64,000 bases of DNA from JBNKFV01 sp050290265 (GTDB lineage Bacteria > Pseudomonadota > Gammaproteobacteria > Pseudomonadales > Cellvibrionaceae), in the NCBI GenBank assembly GCA_050290265.1, contig JBNKHI010000015.1, forward strand, positions 3,924 to 67,923. The letters are read 5' to 3'. Shown piece by piece: positions 33,238 through 43,412 of the stretch. The first letter of the stretch is position 1. Each line of letters starts with the position of its first letter. Position numbers and translations under genes: made by a program. The notes under the pieces are model-generated. The model saw only the letters and a list, made by a program, of their open reading frames with translations. It was not told the origin of the DNA and did not search any database.

Positions 33238-34581
33238 TCAGCCCTCTTTCTCAATTAGCGTTAGGTTATCGCGCAAAATTGGACCGTACTCGTACTTACC
33301 TGGGCAAACGTAAGTGCACAGTGCGAGATCTTCTTCGTCCAACTCTAGACAACCCAGTTTTTGCGCCATGTCAGTATCACCAACTATCAGTGCTCTAAGC
33401 AAATGCGTGGGCAAAACATCCAAAGGCATAACTCGTTCATAGTTACCAACCGGAACCATTGCACGCTCACTGCCATTGGTTGTTGTGGTGAAATCATACT
33501 TCTTGCCTGAAAACAGGCTTGAGATATAGATTCCCATTGTAGAAAAGGCATTAAAGCCAGCACGCATATAATGCATAAATGGCCTATCGTCCCCTTCGGC
33601 AAGCACGCTCACTTGATTGTGATAGCGGCCCAGGTAAGCAAATGGGCCCAACGCATGACGCCCACCAAAAACAGAACCGCTTATCACTCTGTTATTACCC
33701 GCCTTTAATCGACCAGCAGACAACTCTTCCAAGTTGGCGCCAACCAAAGTCCGTAACAAGATCGGCTTTTCTACCTGCGGGCCTGCAAAAGAAATCACTC
33801 TTTCACAGCTCAGCTCACCTGTAGTAAATAATGTACCAATCGCGATCACATCCTGATAACCAATAGTCCAAACAGACTTACTGACACTCACGGGATCAAG
33901 ATAATGGATATGAGTACCTGCGTTCCCTGCGGGATGAACCCCGGCAAACTCTGCAATTTCTATACGTCCCGATGCTTTGACCGGCAGGTTCGCACCTGCA
34001 GCCTGGCAAACAAACACCTTTCCTTCTGTTAAATTGGACAATATCTGCAAGCCATAATTGAATAGCTGAGCATTCTCACCAATAACCAAAGCTGGATTTG
34101 CCGCTAAGGGGTTGGTATCCATTGCGGTAACGAAGATTGAATTAGGCGAGCTATCTAACGCCGGAACTTTACTGAATGGCCTAGTACGCAGCGCAGTCCA
34201 GAGCCCCGAGTCTACTAGGTTTTGCTGAACTTGAGCCGCGCTCAAAGTCGCTAACTGGTCTTCTGAATACTTAGAAAACTCTTCTGCATCATTGCCTTCC
34301 AAGTCAATAACAACAGACTGCAACACACGCTTTGCACCGCGATTAATGGCGGCAACAGTACCTGCAGCAGGAGCAGTATATTTAACTCCCTCAGTTTTCT
34401 TATCAGTAAATAGCAATTGACCTTTCTTTACCTTATCTCCGACCTGAACAGCCATAGTGGGTTTCATACCGTGGTAATCAGACCCAACTAGAGCAACAGA
34501 ACGTATCTGCGGCCCTTCTTGTATGACTTGCTCAGGTGCGCCAGATATAGGTAAATCCAGTCCTCGACGGATTTTTATCAT
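33238..34581 (-). CDS. nqrA: Na+-NQR subunit A
   Basis: 447-residue cytoplasmic subunit, first gene of the operon. Seen: MIKIRRGLDLPISGAPEQ, GMKPTMAVQVGDKVKKGQLLFTDKKTEGVKYTAPAAGTVAAI (biotinyl-lipoyl-like fold) and PLDVLPTHLLRALIVGDTDMAQKLGCLELDEEDLALCTYVCPGKYEYGPILRDNL. NqrA supports the quinone site region. A 5-bp gap separates it from nqrB. Confidence 0.98.
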   Translation of the reverse strand: MIKIRRGLDLPISGAPEQVIQEGPQIRSVALVGSDYHGMKPTMAVQVGDKVKKGQLLFTDKKTEGVKYTAPAAGTVAAINRGAKRVLQSVVIDLEGNDAEEFSKYSEDQLATLSAAQVQQNLVDSGLWTALRTRPFSKVPALDSSPNSIFVTAMDTNPLAANPALVIGENAQLFNYGLQILSNLTEGKVFVCQAAGANLPVKASGRIEIAEFAGVHPAGNAGTHIHYLDPVSVSKSVWTIGYQDVIAIGTLFTTGELSCERVISFAGPQVEKPILLRTLVGANLEELSAGRLKAGNNRVISGSVFGGRHALGPFAYLGRYHNQVSVLAEGDDRPFMHYMRAGFNAFSTMGIYISSLFSGKKYDFTTTTNGSERAMVPVGNYERVMPLDVLPTHLLRALIVGDTDMAQKLGCLELDEEDLALCTYVCPGKYEYGPILRDNLTLIEKEG

Positions 34582-34977
34582 ACGCCCCAGCCTAGTTTAA
34601 TTAGTAGATGGTAGAGTTGGGATACGAACGTCCCAACCCACGGTTTCAGTTGTTACAGCTAAGCTAACTATAAGTCGAGAACAGCTCGGAGATTAACGCC
34701 GCCGAGCTTGGTTATAAGTGGCGACCAGGCCCGAACCTACAACCAGTTTAGCTGAAAGCCCTAAATTCACTTGATTTTCAATGGTATCCAAGGCCGGCGC
34801 AATTATAAAGATGAGGGTGCGTGCTGGCCAGTGGCAGACCCGACTATTTAGCACTTTTATGCTAAACACACCCGAAACTCAAGAGTTTGGCGATCTCAGA
34901 TACGTCATTTGGAGTTTTTTTGTACGATTCACACCTAAAAGCAAAAAAGTCCTACTCCTAGGTGTGAGTACCTTTGC
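34582..34977. other. nqr upstream region, with an inverted repeat after gap
   Basis: No gene seen in this 396-bp gap. AGCTCGG (34683-34689) and CCGAGCT (34702-34708) form a 7-bp repeat about 105 bp before nqrA, possibly in its leader or promoter. A second repeat, annotated separately, serves the end of the region. Confidence 0.5.
34929..34967 (-). terminator. Inverted repeat enclosing a T-run (minus strand)
   Basis: TCACACCTA and TAGGTGTGA (9 bp) enclose a 21-nt loop. Read on the minus strand the loop contains CCTAGGAGTAGG then TTTTTT. It lies just after the gap stop codon's downstream side, so a role in ending gap transcription is plausible though the shape is not canonical. Confidence 0.4.
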
Positions 34978-36426
34978 TTAAGAAGCGGCGGGAATCTGTT
35001 TATAAGCTACACCAGCCATTTTCTCCAAGCAGCGGACAACTTGGCAGCTATAACCAAACTCATTATCGTACCAACAGTACAAAACAGCACTATTGCCTTC
35101 AACAATACTTGCCTTGCTGTCAAAAACGCAAGCATGCCTTGAACCCACAAAGTCTGTCGATACCACTTCCGGGGAGTTCGTATAATCAATCTGCTGGCTG
35201 AGTGGCGAATGCAGGGCCATATGGCGCATATATTCGTTCAACTCGTCCACAGAGGTCTCTTGCCCCAACTGAAGATTCAAAATCGCCATAGATACATTAG
35301 GCGTCGGCACTCGAATAGAATTACCAGTTAGCTTACCTTTCAGCTCTGGCAGCGCCTTTGCCACAGCTTTGGCCGCGCCAGTTTCAGTCAGCACCATGTT
35401 TAGGGCCGCACTTCGACCGCGTCTTTCACCCTTATGGAAGTTATCAATCAAATTCTGGTCGTTGGTGTAAGAATGCACTGTCTCAACGTGACCGTGCTTT
35501 ACGCCAAACTTGTCCATCAAGACCTTTAAAACTGGAGTAATAGCATTCGTGGTACAAGATGCCGCTGAGATTATCTTGTCATCAGCCAGGATATCCGAGT
35601 GATTGATACCAAAAACAATATTCTTTAGGTCGCCTTTACCTGGAGCGGTTAGCAACACCTTGCCAGCACCGGGAGACTGCAAGTGCTGCCCCAACCCATC
35701 CTCATCACGCCATACCCCAGTGTTATCAACAACCAGCGCATTATTAATCCCGTATGCGGTGTAGTCGACTTCTGCTGGTGAATTAGCATAAATTACCTGA
35801 ACTGGATTTCCATTAATTACGAGCATATTCGAGTCTTCCTCGACACGAATAGTACCTTTAAAGGAACCATGCACAGAATCACGACGCAACAAACTAGCGC
35901 GCTTGACCAAGTCGTTGGCAGTCCGGCTATTTCGAACAACAATAGCCCGCAAACGCAAGTTATCGCCACTACCAGAGTTTTCGACCAAAAGCCGAGCTAC
36001 CAAACGTCCAATACGACCAAAGCCATAGAGGACCACATCTTGCGGTTGGGGAATAGGCTTGGCTCCATCCTCAATCCCAGCCAGTTCACGCGCCACAAAG
36101 GCATCAACATCGGTGGAAGACTCCTGCATCCATTTGACGGTCAATCTACCCAAGTCAATTTTCGCAGGCCCCAGTGGATGCTTGGAGATAGCCTCCAAAA
36201 CCGGATAAGTTTCGAATTCAGAAAGCTCGTTACCCTCTACTTGGCGGACAAAACGGTGAGCCTTCATAATGTCAATGACAGAGCGATTTACGAGCAACTT
36301 GCCATAAAGGTAAACCGGCGCATTTGCCTCGCGGTTAAGCCTACCGATCATAGGAATCATCGATTCTGCAAGCGCTTCGCGCTGTTTCCAGTCTTTGAAA
36401 TAATCATCTGGCTTTGGTCGATTCAC
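34978..36426 (-). CDS. gap: Glyceraldehyde-3-phosphate dehydrogenase, long form
   Basis: 482 residues, about 150 more than GapA. The N-terminal 130 residues (DYFKDWKQREALAESMIPMIGRLNREANAPVYLYGK) are an extension found in the pseudomonad-type enzyme encoded beside mfd and nqr. Then the Rossmann fingerprint VVLYGFGRIGRLVARLL and the catalytic ISAASCTTNAITPV: the nucleophilic Cys is present, but the second Cys of the common SCTTNC is Ala. Further: VETVHSYTNDQNLIDN, RRGRSAALNMVLTETGAAKAV and AVLYCWYDNEFGYSCQVVR. Direction (glycolytic or gluconeogenic) and NAD/NADP use are not clear from sequence. Divergent from mfd. Confidence 0.93.
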   Translation of the reverse strand: MNRPKPDDYFKDWKQREALAESMIPMIGRLNREANAPVYLYGKLLVNRSVIDIMKAHRFVRQVEGNELSEFETYPVLEAISKHPLGPAKIDLGRLTVKWMQESSTDVDAFVARELAGIEDGAKPIPQPQDVVLYGFGRIGRLVARLLVENSGSGDNLRLRAIVVRNSRTANDLVKRASLLRRDSVHGSFKGTIRVEEDSNMLVINGNPVQVIYANSPAEVDYTAYGINNALVVDNTGVWRDEDGLGQHLQSPGAGKVLLTAPGKGDLKNIVFGINHSDILADDKIISAASCTTNAITPVLKVLMDKFGVKHGHVETVHSYTNDQNLIDNFHKGERRGRSAALNMVLTETGAAKAVAKALPELKGKLTGNSIRVPTPNVSMAILNLQLGQETSVDELNEYMRHMALHSPLSQQIDYTNSPEVVSTDFVGSRHACVFDSKASIVEGNSAVLYCWYDNEFGYSCQVVRCLEKMAGVAYKQIPAAS

Positions 36427-36838
36427 AGTATTAGCACCTTTATTAAGTTAAGCGTAAATAGGACGTTTTAAAATCAAGAGCTTGAAATAATCGCGGCCAT
36501 TATCGCCACATCAATTAGGGCCTGCAATAAATTGTCTAAAATTTAAACCCCAGTTAATAAATATAAAAAAAACAATGAGATAGCATATCCCGAGCATAAC
36601 GGTGAGAGCATCACTATACATCCCCCCTAAACACCTTAAATTACAGCTTCATCTCACATTTATGACAAATACTTATACCTACGCGATAAGAACTAACCCA
36701 ACATCGCCACTTAGCTATGAGAGCCATGATTTAACTCAGTTAACAAAATTAATGCTTACGCGCTAAGCAAATTGGCTCGAATACCGTAAACACAGGTACA
36801 ATGCGCGCAATTTTTCAGACTATGCAAGTAGACCATCA
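36427..36838. other. Divergent gap/mfd intergenic region, no gene seen
   Basis: 412 bp, AT-rich, no supported frame and no strong inverted repeat noticed. Both promoters are expected here. Confidence 0.5.
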
Positions 36839-39800
36839 ATGACCATCGCCAAACTGTTAAGCCCACCACAGCTGAATCAAAAACAGGGAATGAAAACCGA
36901 GTGGCATAACCTACCCGGCACATCGAAAGCCTTAGCAATTGCGAATACATTGAAGCGCGAACGACGACTCATATTAATTGTCACGCCAAATACACAAGCA
37001 GCGCTGCGTCTCGAGGCTGAACTGAACTGTTTTCTTGCCGATGAGAGCGATTGTCCAATATTTCACCTACCGGACTGGGAAACCCTGCCCTACGATAACT
37101 TCTCACCCCACGAAGACATTATTTCTGAGCGCTTATATACGCTGAGCAAATTGCCAACTACAACCCACGGCGCATTAATAGTTCCAATCACGACACTTAT
37201 GCATCGACTGCCACCGGTTGAATTTATCACGGCAAACGGCCTCAACTTAAAGATAGGCGACAGGTTCGACATCAATAATATGCGCCAGCGCCTTTTGGAC
37301 AGCGGCTACCGTTGCGTCGATACAGTCTATGAACACGGGGAGTTTTCTATTAGGGGCGCCCTTCTGGATTTGTTTCCTATGGGAAGCGAAGAGCCCTACC
37401 GCATAGATCTATTCGATGATGAAATCGAATCACTAAGGACCTTTGATCCAGAAACCCAACGCACTATAGAAAAAGTAGAAAGTATTGACCTCCTTCCCGC
37501 AAAGGAGTTTCCACTAGATAAAACCGGCATCAACCGATTCAAGGGTAACTGGCACTCCCATTTCGATACTGATCATAAACGCTGCCCCATCTATCAAGAT
37601 ATCAGTGCAGGAATTGTCCCAGCAGGCATCGAGTATTACTTACCGCTATTCTTCGAGCATTGTTGCACTCTGTTTGATTATTTGCCTAAAAACAGCATCA
37701 CCTTTATCGAAGGTCCTTTGCAACTCAGCGCAGAGCGTTTCTGGCAGGAGTGTCAGGCACGCTACACCAGCCGCAGTGTCGATACGCAGCGCCCAATACT
37801 CCCCCCTAAAACCATTTTTCTCCCGATAGAAGAATTATTTCATCACTTAAAACAATCTTTACAAATAACGCTGACAGACCAGCCTCATGAACAAGCGGAC
37901 ACCAATTTCAACGTTGAACCCGTCCCTAATATTGCAGTTAATCACCGCGCAGAAGCGCCACTTAACCTTATCGAAAACTTTGTACTTGAAACCGACCTGC
38001 GAATCCTATTTTGCGTAGAGTCCGCAGGAAGGCGAGAAACCCTATACGAATTACTGAAGGACATTGGAGTTAAACCAGCCGAGCAAAATAACTGGCTTAA
38101 ATTTATCGCCAGTTCAGAGGCTATCAGTGTTCTAGTTGCCCCTTTAGAAACAGGCTTTAGTGCTCCCGCAGATGGATTTATTGTTATTACCGAAACGGAG
38201 CTGTTGGGTGAGCGCGTTCAACAGCAACGAAGACGTAAAAAACCGAGTGACACTGCCAGCGATCAGGTTATCCGAAATCTGACAGAGTTGGCGGCTGGAG
38301 CGCCCGTAGTTCACCTAGATCACGGCGTTGGCCGGTATCTAGGACTAGAAACACTCACGGTTGACGATCAGGCCAGTGAATTTTTAACGCTGGAGTACGC
38401 AAATTCCGCCAAACTCTACGTTCCTGTCGGCAACCTGCATTTAATCAGCCGCTACAGTGGCGCTGAAGATGGTAATGCACCACTTCACAGACTTGGCTCA
38501 GACCAGTGGGACAAAGCTAAAACCAAGGCTGCAGAAAAAATTCGTGATACAGCCGCCGAACTACTAGATATATACGCCCGTAGAGAAGCCAAAAAAGGAT
38601 TCAGCTACGCCGATCCGGACAAAAACTATCAAGTATTTTCCAGTGACTTCCCGTTTGAAGAGACTCCAGATCAACAAATCGCAATTGATGCTGTCTTCAA
38701 GGATATGACATCGTCCAAACCCATGGATCGATTGATTTGCGGTGATGTTGGCTTTGGAAAAACAGAGGTAGCCATGCGCGCGGCCTTTATTGCTGTGCAC
38801 AGTGGAAAACAAGTGGCCGTTTTAGTGCCGACAACTCTCCTGGCGCAGCAACACTTTGATAATTTTAAAGACCGTTTTGCACAATGGCCGGTAAGCGTGG
38901 ACATTTTATCTCGCTTCCGCAGCACCAAGGAGGTTGATGCAACACTGGAAAAACTGGCCAATGGCCAGGTTGATATCATCGTCGGCACACACAAACTGCT
39001 GCAGAAGGATATAAAATATAAGGATTTAGGGCTTCTTATTATTGACGAAGAGCATCGCTTTGGCGTGCGTCAAAAAGAACAACTTAAATCCATGCGCGCT
39101 AATGTAGACATCCTGACACTGACTGCAACGCCCATTCCTCGCACACTCAATATGGCTATGTCAGGAGTTCGCGACCTGTCAATTATCGCAACGCCTCCTG
39201 CCAAACGGCTTTCAGTCAAAACATTCGTGCGTGAAAGTGAGGATGCCCTGATCAAAGAGGCAGTCCTACGTGAAATCCTTCGCGGCGGGCAAGTTTACTA
39301 TTTACATAACGAAGTAAAAAATATTGAGAAAACGGCCAGCGATCTGCAAAAACTCATTCCCGAAGCGCGTGTCATAGTCGCTCATGGCCAGCTTCGTGAA
39401 CGCCAACTCGAACAAGTTATGTCGGACTTTTATCACAAAAGATATAACATCCTAGTCTGCACAACCATTATCGAAACAGGCATCGATATCCCTAATGCAA
39501 ATACTATTATCATTGACAGAGCAGACAAGTTTGGGCTCGCCCAGTTACATCAACTTCGCGGCCGAGTTGGACGCTCACACCACCAGGCTTATGCTTACTT
39601 ACTAACACCTAACAAGCGAGCGATGACGGCCGATGCGGTAAAAAGACTCGAGGCCATAGCCACTACGACGGAGCTTGGGGCGGGTTTTACACTTGCAACC
39701 CAAGACTTGGAAATTCGAGGTGCCGGAGAACTGCTTGGTGATGATCAAAGCGGTCAAATGCAAACAATAGGGTTTTCCTTATACATGGAAATGCTTGATC

Positions 39801-40306
39801 GCGCAGTGAAAGCTATAAAATCAGGTCACTCGCCAAACTTGATGTTACCGCTTGAACCTGAAGACAGCATAGACATCAACCTGCGCCTGACTGCATTGAT
39901 TCCAGATGACTATATTCCAGATGTGCAGTTGCGACTGACGCTCTACAAACGAATATCTGCACAAGAAACCAATGAACAGCTACGCGAACTGCAAGTCGAA
40001 ATGATTGATCGGTTTGGGCTATTGCCAGAACCCACAAAAAACCTGTTTCGACAAACACTCATCAAACTAAAGGCACAGGAAATCGGTATAAAGAAATTAG
40101 AAGCGAGTGCAACGCAAGGAAAAATTGAGTTTACAAGCAAGCCAGCTATAAACCCGATGAATATTGTGCGTCTGGTTCAGCAACAGCCACAAAACTACAA
40201 GCTGGAAGGTGCCAGTAACTTGAAATTTTTTGCCGACATGCAGTCTCATGATACGCGTTTTACCTGCATAGAAAAGCTCTTAACGTCGCTGCAGACAGAG
40301 GAATAA
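36839..40306 (+). CDS. mfd: Transcription-repair coupling factor Mfd
   Basis: 1155-residue SF2 translocase that removes stalled RNA polymerase at DNA damage and recruits UvrA. Order seen: UvrB-like N-terminal domain (LPDWETLPYDNFSPHEDIISERLYTLSKL), RNA-polymerase-interacting Tudor-like domain (PVVHLDHGVGRYLGLETL), helicase core with Walker A GDVGFGKTEVAMRAAF, Walker B LLIIDEEHRFG, TLTATPIPRTLNMA, the second RecA domain (LVCTTIIETGIDIPNANTIII, LRGRVGRSHHQAYAYLL) and the C-terminal TRCF domain. Full length. It precedes csiV by 7 bp. Confidence 0.98.
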   Translation: MTIAKLLSPPQLNQKQGMKTEWHNLPGTSKALAIANTLKRERRLILIVTPNTQAALRLEAELNCFLADESDCPIFHLPDWETLPYDNFSPHEDIISERLYTLSKLPTTTHGALIVPITTLMHRLPPVEFITANGLNLKIGDRFDINNMRQRLLDSGYRCVDTVYEHGEFSIRGALLDLFPMGSEEPYRIDLFDDEIESLRTFDPETQRTIEKVESIDLLPAKEFPLDKTGINRFKGNWHSHFDTDHKRCPIYQDISAGIVPAGIEYYLPLFFEHCCTLFDYLPKNSITFIEGPLQLSAERFWQECQARYTSRSVDTQRPILPPKTIFLPIEELFHHLKQSLQITLTDQPHEQADTNFNVEPVPNIAVNHRAEAPLNLIENFVLETDLRILFCVESAGRRETLYELLKDIGVKPAEQNNWLKFIASSEAISVLVAPLETGFSAPADGFIVITETELLGERVQQQRRRKKPSDTASDQVIRNLTELAAGAPVVHLDHGVGRYLGLETLTVDDQASEFLTLEYANSAKLYVPVGNLHLISRYSGAEDGNAPLHRLGSDQWDKAKTKAAEKIRDTAAELLDIYARREAKKGFSYADPDKNYQVFSSDFPFEETPDQQIAIDAVFKDMTSSKPMDRLICGDVGFGKTEVAMRAAFIAVHSGKQVAVLVPTTLLAQQHFDNFKDRFAQWPVSVDILSRFRSTKEVDATLEKLANGQVDIIVGTHKLLQKDIKYKDLGLLIIDEEHRFGVRQKEQLKSMRANVDILTLTATPIPRTLNMAMSGVRDLSIIATPPAKRLSVKTFVRESEDALIKEAVLREILRGGQVYYLHNEVKNIEKTASDLQKLIPEARVIVAHGQLRERQLEQVMSDFYHKRYNILVCTTIIETGIDIPNANTIIIDRADKFGLAQLHQLRGRVGRSHHQAYAYLLTPNKRAMTADAVKRLEAIATTTELGAGFTLATQDLEIRGAGELLGDDQSGQMQTIGFSLYMEMLDRAVKAIKSGHSPNLMLPLEPEDSIDINLRLTALIPDDYIPDVQLRLTLYKRISAQETNEQLRELQVEMIDRFGLLPEPTKNLFRQTLIKLKAQEIGIKKLEASATQGKIEFTSKPAINPMNIVRLVQQQPQNYKLEGASNLKFFADMQSHDTRFTCIEKLLTSLQTEE

Positions 40307-40313
40307 GCCACTT

Positions 40314-41543
40314 ATGCGATTCAATAAAAACTCCCAGCTCACACCACGACAACATCTGATAAAAGTTTTCTTGCTAGGCGCTCTAGGCTTGAGCTTTTCT
40401 GCGGCAAGCACCTCACAAGAGACCATCGAAAATAGCAACGATACCGATGAAGATCGGTGGTATCAAATCGAAGTTATTATATTCGCCCGAACCTACGTAC
40501 CACCCAGCCACCAGGAAACCTGGGATAAAACCGTAGCGCTGGCATATCCTCCACACTGGGTAGAGCTAGGCGACCTAGACGTACCGATCAGTTTAGACAG
40601 CGATAGCACCTCGCCGCTGAACAGTGCGATTCCAAACATAAGTAATCTATATGATAATTCAAATCAATTTGGCGACTTTATGGGTATGCAAGCTGCGGCA
40701 CCCTATACGTCAATAGATACGCAAAACGGCGCTCAGGAAGGTATCGAACTAGAAAAACCTGCAGAGTCTGTTGAACCAAACCCAAAAGCCGAACCGCTCA
40801 CTGCCGCACCAGACAACGAGTTAGATCAAACAAATTCAGCAAACGACAATACTCTAGACGCGGCTATAGCGCCGGGGACAAATACTGATACAGAAATTCA
40901 ACCCACAACCCGTATGCCCAACCCGGCTCAGGACCCGTTTTATAAATTACCTCACGAGATTTTTGAGCTAACACCGTTAGAGCAAGACCTCCGCCGTAAA
41001 AATGGTTATCGAGTCCTGTTTCACGAAGCTTGGCGACAACCCGTGCAAGCAGAGGAAAATGCCAAATCAGTTTTAATCAATGGTGGAAAAACCTATGGGG
41101 AGCATACGGAACTGGAAGGTAGCCTTAAAATCAGTGTGTCGCGATATCTCCATGTACATACAAATCTCTGGCTCGCAGAATTCATCCCCAACTTTGGTCA
41201 AAACATTGAGAACTGGCCACAATTACCGGAAAAACCACAAATCAATCTCCGCCAGAACACACCGGCCGGCAGCATGAATCTTGCCCCAGCTGCCGCTGGC
41301 CAACAGGAACTCGTACTCATCAATGAATACAGTAAAATTATTGACCAACCTTACGTCATCGACCAGCTATACACACTGAAGCAACGTCGTCGTATGCGCA
41401 GTGAAGAGCTGCACTACATTGATCACCCTGTTTTAGGTTTAATCATCAAAGTTATTCCCTTTGACTATCAGGAACCGTCGAATGAGGACTTGGACAAAGA
41501 AGACGACACAACAGGGGAGATAACCACTGACGAAAGTCAGTAG
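40314..41543 (+). CDS. csiV: CsiV-family periplasmic protein
   Basis: 409 residues. In Shewanella CsiV is a peptidoglycan-binding protein needed for growth and lipid II inhibition-related processes; its general role is poorly defined. Seen: a cleavable signal (LIKVFLLGALGLSFSAASTS), the family opening WYQIEVIIFARTYVPPSHQETW, an Ala/Asn/Glu-rich variable middle (about residues 110-205), then HVHTNLWLAEF and RRRMRSEELHYIDHPVLGLIIKVIPFD, the conserved C-terminal block. Directly downstream of mfd with a 7-bp gap, the same pairing as in pseudomonads. Confidence 0.85.
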   Translation: MRFNKNSQLTPRQHLIKVFLLGALGLSFSAASTSQETIENSNDTDEDRWYQIEVIIFARTYVPPSHQETWDKTVALAYPPHWVELGDLDVPISLDSDSTSPLNSAIPNISNLYDNSNQFGDFMGMQAAAPYTSIDTQNGAQEGIELEKPAESVEPNPKAEPLTAAPDNELDQTNSANDNTLDAAIAPGTNTDTEIQPTTRMPNPAQDPFYKLPHEIFELTPLEQDLRRKNGYRVLFHEAWRQPVQAEENAKSVLINGGKTYGEHTELEGSLKISVSRYLHVHTNLWLAEFIPNFGQNIENWPQLPEKPQINLRQNTPAGSMNLAPAAAGQQELVLINEYSKIIDQPYVIDQLYTLKQRRRMRSEELHYIDHPVLGLIIKVIPFDYQEPSNEDLDKEDDTTGEITTDESQ

Positions 41544-41639
41544 CTGAACACGCGCACCGCTATGGCCTGGTTATCACCCAAGGACTAAGCAGCGCGTGTC
41601 GTAAGAAATGTAATTAGGTACCAGTAAAATTCTGAATGC

Positions 41640-41858
41640 CTAGACTACAGGAACAACCTCTTCGGCCTGCAACCCCTTATCACCCTCCAGCAAACTAAAT
41701 TCTACTTGCTGACCTTCATTGAGAGAGCGATAGCCTTCACCCATAATATTTCGATAATGCACAAATATATCGTCGGTATCTTCGCCACGAGTAATAAAAC
41801 CATAGCCGCGTGCGTTATTGAACCATTTGACAGTACCGGATTCACGAGATGATGACAT
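41640..41858 (-). CDS. Cold-shock domain protein
   Basis: 72 residues, single cold-shock domain: RNA-binding motif RNP1 is KWFNNARGYGFI and RNP2 is DIFVHYRNI. The YRNI after VH replaces the commoner FSAI and is shared with CspD-like proteins. Probably an RNA chaperone. A long untranslated upstream region (about 390 bp to the next gene) leaves room for the regulated leader that such genes often have. Confidence 0.92.
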   Translation of the reverse strand: MSSSRESGTVKWFNNARGYGFITRGEDTDDIFVHYRNIMGEGYRSLNEGQQVEFSLLEGDKGLQAEEVVPVV

Positions 41859-42247
41859 TTACCAAACCTCTTTTATAGTTATATTGAGTGTTAATGCTCG
41901 CCATTTTTAAATGGACTTTCCCTCGCAGCCTAAGTCATTCGCCGTCTCAACACCGTTAAGTAACGCCGAAAGGATAGCCGCGTAACTGCACATTTTTAAG
42001 GCAAAACTTGCTTGGAGTCCAGCGAAAATCACATTTTTTTGCAAAATACAACAAAAAGCATGGGATTATCTACGAAAAAGACGCAGCATCATACTAAAGA
42101 CGCCGCGCCAGATTAGTTGGAGCGCGCGCGATTATTTTTACCACCAACCCAGGGGGAAGTTGCTATTGCATAGCATGTAAAGAGCGAATACTGCCAACCA
42201 TTCAAATGCATCTATGCAGCATTCTTGAACAGGCTTGCCCGAGAAAA
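41859..42247. other. Leader/intergenic region upstream of the cold-shock gene
   Basis: No gene seen in 389 bp. On the minus strand it must hold the cold-shock promoter and 5' leader. I saw no clear terminator for the mscS-like gene that ends just beyond it. Confidence 0.45.
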
Positions 42248-43381
42248 CTATGCTTTAACTTCCATGCCTTGTTCAGTTTTAAGGCTAACGGCGTCCGGCA
42301 AATGAATAGTCGAAGTAGGAAAAGCACATTCAGCTCCATGCTCATCAACAATGGCTAAAATTTTAATTAATACGTCCTCTTTGACTTCGTGATAAGCAAT
42401 CCAGTTTGTGGTTTTGGTAAAAGCGTAAACAAAGAATTCCAAAGAGTAAGCACCGAACTTATTTAAATTTACGATAAGGGTTTGTTCAGTATCAATTTCC
42501 GGGTGTTCTTTCAACATATCCCTTACTGAAGCCACTATATCCTGTACACGACCACTATCGTCATAGCGAACCCCAATTGTTTCGTAAATCCTTCGGTTTA
42601 GCATTCTCGACGGGTTTTCAACCGAAATATGCGTAAATGTCGCGTTAGGGATATACAACGGTCTCTTGTCAAAGGTACGAATCCGGGTCAAACGCCAGCC
42701 AATATCTTCAACCGTACCTTCAATTTCCTGGTCCGGCGAGCGCACCCAATCACCGACAGCAAACGGGCGATCCAGGTAAATCATCAGCCCACCAAAAAAA
42801 TTGGCCAACAAGTCCTTCGCTGCAAAACCAACAGCTAAACCCCCAATCCCGCCAAAAGCCAGGACACCTGAAATACTGTAGCCCAATGACTGCATTGCGA
42901 CTAAAACACTCGTAATGATAAATGAGACGCGCAGCAGTTTTGCCAAAGCCATGACAGTAGTCGTGTCCATAGGCTCTGAAGTATATTGAGGGTCCATTAA
43001 ATTTTGTTCGCCACGACTGACAAAACGAACCAAAAACCAACACAAAATCGCTATCAGGCCTATATCTCGGATCGTTGGCACAGATTCAAAGATCGTAACG
43101 TCTGCCACATCCCCTGCGATACTCGCAGCCCAACTCATTCCGAGAAGCCAAATCAACCAATTAATTGGCTGTATTGCGGCGCCCACCAGGGCATCATCCC
43201 AAAGGTTTTTAGTGTTCCCGGCTTTTTTTAATAATTTTTTAAGAATGATTCGAGCCACAAAAGCAAGAATTAACGTTACAAAAACAATGATAAAAACTTG
43301 TGCTATCCAGATATTTTCTTCGTGAATAATTTCGCGCAAACTGCTTGGCATTGAAACATCGAACAAAACCAAATCCTCCAT
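42248..43381 (-). CDS. MscS-family mechanosensitive channel (medium length)
   Basis: 377 residues with four to five membrane helices, longer than MscS. The pore helix region reads GVLAFGGIGGLAVGFAAKDLLANFFGGLMIYLDRPFAVGDW, the MscS/YnaI-like Gly/Ala pattern; the beta domain has GTVEDIGWRLTRIRTFDKRPLYIPNATF. The family resembles YnaI/YbdG-type low-conductance channels. Second MscS protein of this window, not closely alike the first. Ends in a charged tail (LKTEQGMEVKA). Confidence 0.9.
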   Translation of the reverse strand: MEDLVLFDVSMPSSLREIIHEENIWIAQVFIIVFVTLILAFVARIILKKLLKKAGNTKNLWDDALVGAAIQPINWLIWLLGMSWAASIAGDVADVTIFESVPTIRDIGLIAILCWFLVRFVSRGEQNLMDPQYTSEPMDTTTVMALAKLLRVSFIITSVLVAMQSLGYSISGVLAFGGIGGLAVGFAAKDLLANFFGGLMIYLDRPFAVGDWVRSPDQEIEGTVEDIGWRLTRIRTFDKRPLYIPNATFTHISVENPSRMLNRRIYETIGVRYDDSGRVQDIVASVRDMLKEHPEIDTEQTLIVNLNKFGAYSLEFFVYAFTKTTNWIAYHEVKEDVLIKILAIVDEHGAECAFPTSTIHLPDAVSLKTEQGMEVKA

Positions 43382-43412
43382 CCATTAAAACGTTTAAACA
43401 CTTAGCGATCGT

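Noticed and set aside
34781..34981. 66-codon plus-strand frame between nqrA and gap
   Set aside because: Odd composition, no ribosome-binding site, and it crosses the inverted repeat and the end of gap.
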